This document shows, piece after piece, positions 57,290 to 64,000 of a DNA stretch of 64,000 nt. How positions within the stretch are numbered: position 1 is the stretch's first letter; the number at the start of each line of letters is the position of its first letter. Location of the stretch: positions 1 through 64,000 of the forward strand of contig CAWUHX010000086.1 of the NCBI GenBank assembly GCA_963922205.1, read 5' to 3'. Below the pieces are notes generated by a model that was given only the letters and a program-made list of their open reading frames with translations, searched no databases and was not told where the DNA came from. A program made the position numbers and the translations under genes. This stretch comes from Romanomermis culicivorax. Lineage: Eukaryota; Nematoda; Enoplea; Mermithida; Mermithidae.

Positions 57290-59431
57290 CTTGGTCACGT
57301 GACTAGTTGATCTCAAACTTTTGTCCAAAGTACTGGAGGATTTTTCTACTTTGATACGAATAAGTACAAAAATAGAATGAGTAGAAAATTTAGTTATTTT
57401 TATAGCACACACATTATCAATACGGTAATACGTTATATATTTATATAATACTATATGTAGGCTCCTAATGATCACTGATAAAATTATTTATCTGTGAGGT
57501 CACACTGGCAATGGCGACCATTGGAATATACGCATTGCGAAGCAAATATCGGAAAATTTTGATTTGTTATCACCATAAGTCAACACATTTGGAATGGGAA
57601 GGTTTTTTTTCGTCGGAAAGTATAAAAAATGGGCAGCAGCAAAAATACTATAATAGTCTGTTTTTCTTGCAATGCTTGTGAATAGTAAAAATTGAAAAGC
57701 AAGTACTATTCCATATTTTAATAATTTCCTACTGAACCAACGTAGGATTGGAAATCAAAGCGTGCCTATTGACTTAACTATTACCATTTTTCAAGAAAAA
57801 TTTTACCGTAAAAGTTCTGTGTAAACGGACTTGAGAGCGGTATTTGCTTTTGTCATTTTTCAATTCACAAGCATAAAAAGCAGACTGTATGTCATACATG
57901 TGTGGAGTCTCACAGAACTGTGACATGGAAGAAAGAATATTTCGAGCAGTGAACTTTAAACCTCCAGATCATGATCAGAAACCGTACAAATTTTTTAGAT
58001 GAAAAGTTCCGAGTTCCATCCACTTGGCACTTTCGTATGTCAAGCTAGTGTCCGAAACAAAAGAAGTTTTGGTGTGTTTGTTGAACAGTACAAGTTGAGA
58101 AAACATGCCTTTGGTACAGCGAATTGTCAGACCATAAATTCGTGACAGATATTAAATCTTATAGTTAAATTATTTACAGCGTCATACAAGGTGCATACAT
58201 TTAACCACTGTTATATATTGTGAAATTTTGCATCACCTTCGCTGTCCGCATTTAAAGAATAAAATGAAATAATTTGGCAAAATTCATTTTTCCTGATTCT
58301 ACATTTTTTCGAAATTACGGTCGTGTTATCGAAAAAGCTGTCTAAATAAATATTGGTTAGTCGTTTTCAATATGTATTCCTATAGATAGGTAATGTAAAA
58401 TGGGCGACTTTTATGATTCACTGTATGTTAGCAGACTTTGGGACTGCACAGCGTGAAAGTTGTCAAGAAAATACAGATTCCGGTGACCATGGTCGAAATA
58501 GCTCAGGAAACATGCACTTGTCGGGTAAATAATCGCTTTTTTCATTTCCCTTCGTTTACTATTATCACATCCCAGTCTAGATTTTTCAAATTGTTCACTG
58601 AACACAAGTGTTCATGAGCGTATCGATGATCAGTCCACAATGACTGAAAATCATTCTTTTCTAGTTCAGCGTTAATGCAATTCAAGTTCAGTTTTGGAAA
58701 TACCATGCTGCCCTATAATTAAGTAAAAGTTGTTAAAATCCTGGAACATCCAAAAATATGGGTAAAGTTATCTACAATGATTACTTTACTTATTATACTC
58801 TAGATACTTCCCACCTCAATTCATATTTCGATTTTCACCTTCCGACAATCTTCATGTTTATGATCACCCCGGGTAGCACTTGAGTAAACATACTGAATGT
58901 ACATTTTCGAATGCAGGTTTCAATAAAGAAATAATTTCTCGTACTCATGGAATTATTGGTAAAATGTGTACAAAATTAGCATTTTCCGTTCTAATTATTT
59001 ATTTTATGCAAATTACGTTTGTTTCGTCCCATATGTACATGGTAAACCTATCGCATTTTATTACGGGGAAGTGAAAGTGATCATCTGTAATCAGTCGGTC
59101 ATTTTAAAGATTCCGAAATGACTTCAGGGGCAGCTCATATTCTATTCTGCATGGCATTAATTCTTCACCGACTCACTCAGTTAAATCCAAACAAACATTG
59201 TTCAAAATGCAGACCGTGAAGCAACATCAGCCTAGCAAATATATTTATCATTTATCAATTCAATAGAAAATTTATTTTCTTAACTGGCGAGATTTCCCAA
59301 TTATTCAGCAAGTCAGAGAATATTTTTTGACCCAGCAAGTATACATTTTTTCAGAAATCTTGCTGACTTTATAACTACTCTTTTCTTACCTGGCTATTGC
59401 AATATTTCAAAAAAATTTTTTTCTGTTTCAG
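57290..59431. other. Stretch between OATP and the next gene, with one MITE
   Basis: Contains a TAGTCTG-ended MITE at about 57653-57887 (ATAGTCTGTTTTTCTTGCAATGC to AAGCATAAAAAGCAGACTG). The OATP promoter and 5' UTR must lie at its left edge. A frame at 58880-59074 carries a membrane-helix-like run but nothing I recognise. It may hold upstream exons of the next gene. Confidence 0.4.
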
Positions 59432-62317
59432 TATGATGCCGTCAGTAATAAAAAATATCGCCAACTGATGAACGTTGAAGTTAGTAAAATGCGCTGATTT
59501 TATTCGTTTTAAAAAAACGTGCATCAATTTCTTTAGGCCGAATTTCAAAAATTAGAACACGATTTGAAACTTTATTTCGGTCATCATTGGTCGAAATTTG
59601 AAAATTTTATGACTGACCGTATGAGGGAACACCTGAAATCGCAGACCGAGTGCGATACGATGCCCGCCAGAGCTGCAGAAGTGAGGGAATCACAAAATGA
59701 TATGTCCAGATAAGTGTCCAATAGGGTAGTTGGCATGGTCGATCATTATACAAAATCACGAGTAAAGTTTGTCCCCTATTCATTATGGTATACAAGTTAT
59801 AAATTAAACCTTAATATTATTCTTATCTGGTATCGGACAAGGTCCGAATTGATTTTAATTACTAATTTAGGGTTAGACTGACCAGCTAAAGTCTGTCGGT
59901 AATACTGTAGGATATGTATGACTTAAAATTTACTCATTTTACATGGAACTGTATGCAGCATGGTAAATAACAAGATCAAGAGTGATCAGGACATCACAGT
60001 GCGCATTGTCAACAGTAGCTAATATGGCATCTTATACTTATAATCATTTGTTGGGGGGTTTGGGTGGTTTGGGCGCTTTAATCCTTAGCAGATCTAGATT
60101 GACACAACAGATTCTTGCTGACCCCGGCAGATTCGGTACCCAGCACTGATTGAACAGATGATGGAGAAAAATGAGCAAAGTCGTTATAAGAATAAGAATG
60201 ATGCTTTAGTTTAACGATTTTTCTAAAGGCAGCATACTGTTTCCAAAGACGTAAAATTGAAACTTGCTGACCAAAAAAATAGTTTCAAATAATGTTTCCA
60301 AATAGAAAAGTAACATAAAGTTCTTAATGTAAAATTTTTCACTCGAAAAATTGCTAAAGGTTAGTTCAGTAAGCTCACAAATTTTCAGTTCTGTATGATA
60401 TTTTGTTTATCAGAAAATCGCAAAAATCTGAAATACTACTTGCTTTCCACTTTCATTATTTGGAAGCATTTCAAGAAAAACAGACTATAGGTTGAGGAAT
60501 ATGATGTTAGAAACACTTCTTTTCCTTATCAAGAAAGATCAAACTTTTTATCCCACCCCTATCCTGGCTGAAAATTGAATAAAATAGAATATTGGTACGA
60601 TGAATTGAGATGATCTTATAAACTGTTGTCACCACGGGGTATGATTTTTCGGAATAAAAATAATCATTTATAGTCTGTTTTTCTTGAAATGCTTCTAAAT
60701 AATGAAAGTGTAAAGCAAGTAGTATTTCAGATTTTTACGATTTTCTGATGAACGAAATATCATATAGGACTGGAAATTTGTCCCTATACTGCCCTCACCT
60801 TTAGCAATTTTTCGAGTGAAAAATTTTACGGTAACAGCTCTATGTAAACGATTTTGACGACAGTACTGATTTGTGTCACTTTTCCATTTGGTAGCATTTT
60901 ATAAAAAACAGACTATAAATGACCATGTGATATTCGTTTTGTCGTAAAAATAGTCGGTCCCATCCCTTATTAAAACTTGCAACATGACTTTCCTGGTATT
61001 TTTTTCTAGAAAGCGTAATTTTTACATAGTGACAACTTTCATGTGATGATCGGCGGCAAAAAACACAAAAGTTTTATATAGTTCCTCACTCATGATTGTC
61101 TTTTGCGCCATTGACCTGTGATATGTGATATGACCAATTGTTGTCAACAAATAATCAGGTTCCGCTTCTCAGCAAATTTTCTTGTTTCTGCCGCATTGGG
61201 GTCGAACTTTCACTAATTCATAATTTTAGGATTGAATTCTTGAATTTGAAATTATCTATTCTCAGGGACTCCTTAGCCGATTCTGAAAAATATATAGTGA
61301 AAGTCGAGTATGATACAGATCGAAATTTTTTAAAAATATTTATTGCGTCGAGTGGCAATCATATCAAATTGAAATCAAGAATTTAGATTATCTCGACCGT
61401 TTTCAAACTTTGTCTCCGGAACATGTACTCGTATAAGTTTTTATCACTGACGCTTTCGCATGTGCGGAATACTTGGCACAGAGCTTATGAGTTTTGATTC
61501 TATGGTCCATTTATTTTCAAATGAGCCTCGCAATACAAATTATCCGCAGAAAACGCGTGAACAGGCAATAAACCTGTATGTGCGAAAATCTCTTTTTTAA
61601 ATTTGTTCTTTTGAGTGCTACGTTGAACATTTTTTCCTCTTTTTCGTCCCGAGGCTTATTTTAAAAAAATAGACAACAACGTTTCTTGCACAGGGTTCAA
61701 TCTGTAAGGTGACACAAACTTCCAGTTTCATTTGATGTATGGTTTAGCAGAAATAACAAAAACATCAACCTGCACTTGTTTGCTGCTAATTTAATTATTT
61801 TTTAGCATGAAAAAATATACGGATGCACAAGTTACTGTAACTTTGAAAGCAAGAAGCTTTGCTAAATGACAGTCTGCCCAGCACTGACCAGCATGGTTAA
61901 GTAAACAACGAATTTGCATAAAAATTCAAGCTTTCACAACTTCGTGTGCAGCTTATGTAAAATTCAATTTTTTTCCTTTATTTGACTAAAAACTTCTTTC
62001 ATTCATTTTTGGAACAGGAATTCGCCTCCGGTCGGAATTCGCCGCCGGCGGGCGCTGGTGCCATCGACCAGTGCGTGGGTAAGGGCAGTTTGACCGAATC
62101 GGAGTACCTTCTGCACCAGGCGTTGGACTATTTCAATTTGGCCAGCGCTAAACGTATCGATGAATTTCACAACCGGGCGCACAAAATTTTTTCCAAAACA
62201 CGAACGATATTGGACGATCTGGATTTGTTGCAGTACGGCGAGAAGTTGCCGCAATCGGTGCAAAAACGCCGCGTCATGCGTCGGATGTACGCTAATGAAA
62301 CATTATTGAAGGATTGA
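59432..62317 (+). CDS. 3' exons of an unrecognised plus-strand gene
   Basis: Three exons, all phase 0: 59432-59479 (YDAVSNKKYRQLMNVE), 59537-59680 (EFQKLEHDLKLYFGHHW, then ENFMTDRMREHLKSQ) and 62018-62317, ending TGA. The last exon starts with a Gly/Pro/Ala-rich stretch. It continues as a likely coiled-coil helix with LLHQALDYFNLASAKRIDEF and KIFSKTRTILDDLDLLQY, then a basic end (VQKRRVMRRMYANETLLKD). The base composition of the last exon is markedly more GC-rich than its surroundings, which supports coding. Upstream exons and any exon in the 2.3-kb gap were not found. I do not recognise the family; the helix reminds me faintly of small coiled-coil trafficking subunits, but that is not evidence. 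Confidence 0.6.
60262..60489. mobile_element. TAGTCTG-family MITE, decayed left end
   Basis: The right end GGAAGCATTTCAAGAAAAACAGACTATAG is intact. The left end (AATAGTTTCAAATAATGTTTCC) is decayed. Its interior matches the 55846-56046 copy. Confidence 0.6.
60671..60915. mobile_element. TAGTCTG-ended MITE, well preserved
   Basis: Starts (TA)TAGTCTGTTTTTCTTGAAATGC and ends GTAGCATTTTATAAAAAACAGACTA(TA). Lies in the intron of the unrecognised gene. Confidence 0.8.
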
Positions 62318-64000
62318 AATTTGAATTTTATTCATGCAAATTAGTGTGTTGTGTGGCAATAGTAGAGCTTGATGGGAAGAATGGGACTTTTGAGAACTTT
62401 TCATTTAACTCTTGTGAATTAGCAGAACCACCTAGCCATTATTGTATAAAAAGTGACACGCGAAAGCTGCATGATCTACATAGAAGTGCCACTACAGTAA
62501 CAATGCCTGGTTATTTTCACATAAGACATGTCTGATCAACACTGATATCATGAAGATTATCAGATTGTGCTCTACAATGATTCCATTTTTGAAATGAATT
62601 TGACGACCAAGTTGGTAGACATCAAAAACTTTGACAATAAGTTCAGCTAGAGCCAAATTTTCAGGGACTGCAAAAAATACGAAAAATCAAATGTTCTGCT
62701 ACAACATTCATAACTTGAACGAATTTGGTTCGTCCCTCAATCCGGCATAGAGACCAGTTTCAAAGTCGGTATTGAGCTATGTTTTGATGAATCTTTTTCC
62801 AGTGAATCGATATGATAACCACCGGAAATGATTGTTCATGAAACCTCAAATTTCACTATCAAAATTTAACATATTCATATAGCTACAGCAGGCTTGCTGC
62901 GCTTTATATGCCAATTTACACTTCATTGGTTTGAAATGGAGAATTTTCTGTGTGACGTCAACTTTACAGAAATACTTGATTTTCCGTAATTTAGCAATTT
63001 TTTTAGTGAAGATTTCTTTTTTCAACCAAAACATGATAAAATCTTGATACAACTCTGCAACAAATGATGAAAGAACGACTAATTTAGTTAACTGAATTGC
63101 CTATGCTAAAGAATACGCAATCCGAGCAAGTAGAATTTCGTCCAAACCATTTAGTCGACTATGGTAGAATAGCAGCTACGGTTTCTGCAGCACATGACTG
63201 AAGTACCACTGTAATAAGACAATTCTGATATATGTTTTTAACCGAAATTTTCAAGTTTGATCTCAAGAATCGAAGCCGTGCATAGATGCAAAGATGCAGT
63301 GAATGCATCTGGGAATCGGGAAGATGGTCACAAGAAAATTTTGATGATTTGTGAATTCTTTTTTTATTCAAATTCCAGACTTTGATTCAAATGTGTCTTA
63401 GACTGGAAAGGAAGAATTCACTAAAACGATGAAACACAAAAAAGTACAAACTGTGAAAATTGTACTCGATTAAGGTCTCTATCAAATTGATACAAAATTG
63501 ACAGTCACATTTCGTATACAAATCGTGCCAAAAGAGAATAAGATAATTTGCGTGGACGCAGTCTTTCCCCGGACCATGACCATGCGTTATTGTTTATCTT
63601 TCGTTGTATCGATTTTTTTCTGCTGGTTGATTTTCTCAATTTTTTCTCTGCCGTGTTTATAAGCTAGCGGATTCATAGATATGACTAAACCACAAACTCC
63701 TCCCACTTAATCTGATTTGTCATATTCATAGACTACAAGACAATATGCTGTTAGATACTTAATGTTTCATTTCTGCATATAATTTATTCAAAATTGCAAC
63801 TTCCCACGTTTCCTGACCAATCATTAACATCGTTTCTCGGCTGCATAAGTTTGGGGCTGTCTGTTGTCTATAAGTGACCTCATTTGCATATTTCCGAGTT
63901 ATTTTTAGTCGACCGATACGTTTTCTACAAAGGAAAACTATTTTTCTCTATTTTGGCATTTTTCTTTCTTCTTATAGGTTGTTTTCTTTGTACGAATTTT
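62318..64000. other. Right flank, no gene recognised
   Basis: AT-rich DNA with only short frames on either strand and no repeat family that I could match to the rest of the window. Confidence 0.4.

Noticed and set aside
1..64000. tRNA or rRNA genes
   Set aside because: I looked for B-box-like GGTTCGANNCC words and rRNA cores and saw none convincing. A covariance-model scan would settle this.

Overview
The window is nuclear DNA of an invertebrate animal. The genes are split by short AT-rich GT-AG introns. Two host genes are recognisable: the translesion DNA polymerase REV1, and an organic-anion transporter (OATP/SLCO) with an extracellular Kazal-like domain, a family of bilaterian animals. 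The species cannot be named from sequence alone. A nematode or another compact-intron invertebrate would fit. About half of the window is transposon-derived.

Region 1 (1 to about 16.9 kb) looks like one large DNA transposon cut by the left window edge. Two main genes diverge from a centre near 3.6-6.5 kb. The minus-strand gene (68-3590) is an SF1, UPF1-like helicase. The plus-strand gene (6699-12626) assembles, with perfect phase across 12 exons, into a 1271-aa protein: MULE-type DDE transposase, SWIM zinc finger, PHD finger, and a USP-like cysteine protease with an apparent C-H-D triad. A smaller Arg-rich minus-strand gene and a FLYWCH-like mini-ORF lie between them. A 10-bp word, ACAGCTACTY, occurs about 14 times in this region, always in the sense direction of the local gene, in different reading frames and in non-coding DNA. 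The eleventh intron of the transposase gene consists of about four 312-bp tandem repeats with cruciform-forming palindromes. From 12.6 to 16.9 kb follow several further direct-repeat families, possibly the right arm of the element.

Region 2 (17-21.6 kb) is a graveyard of small elements: poly-C/poly-G-rich MITEs with CATACCTG ends and 8-bp target duplications, a LINE 3' fragment, and a non-autonomous hAT with a perfect 8-bp target duplication.

Region 3 (21.8-29.1 kb) is REV1 on the plus strand, apparently intact: BRCT, Y-family catalytic core and C-terminal domain, about 796 aa in 15 exons.

Region 4 (29.2-44.6 kb) is a nest of insertions. A long inverted repeat (arms 30290-32424 and 32553-33606 plus 44274-44551) is interrupted by a 10.7-kb Gypsy-like retroelement (LTRs 33607-34479 and 43400-44273, 4-bp target duplication GTAC). 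That retroelement has the unusual order gag, env-like glycoprotein, protease, RT, RNase H, integrase. It carries nine in-frame stops and a solo LTR of another family inserted in env. Two more copies of that solo LTR sit at 29.2 and 30.5 kb. The opposite hairpin arm supplies natural empty sites for these insertions.

Region 5 (46.5-57.3 kb) is the OATP transporter on the minus strand, with 12 exons and introns containing TAGTCTG-ended MITEs and degenerate satellite-like DNA. Region 6 (59.4-62.3 kb) holds the last exons of an unrecognised plus-strand gene. The remainder is AT-rich DNA in which no gene is visible.

Splice models, counts and identities were all worked out by eye. Nothing was searched against a database.
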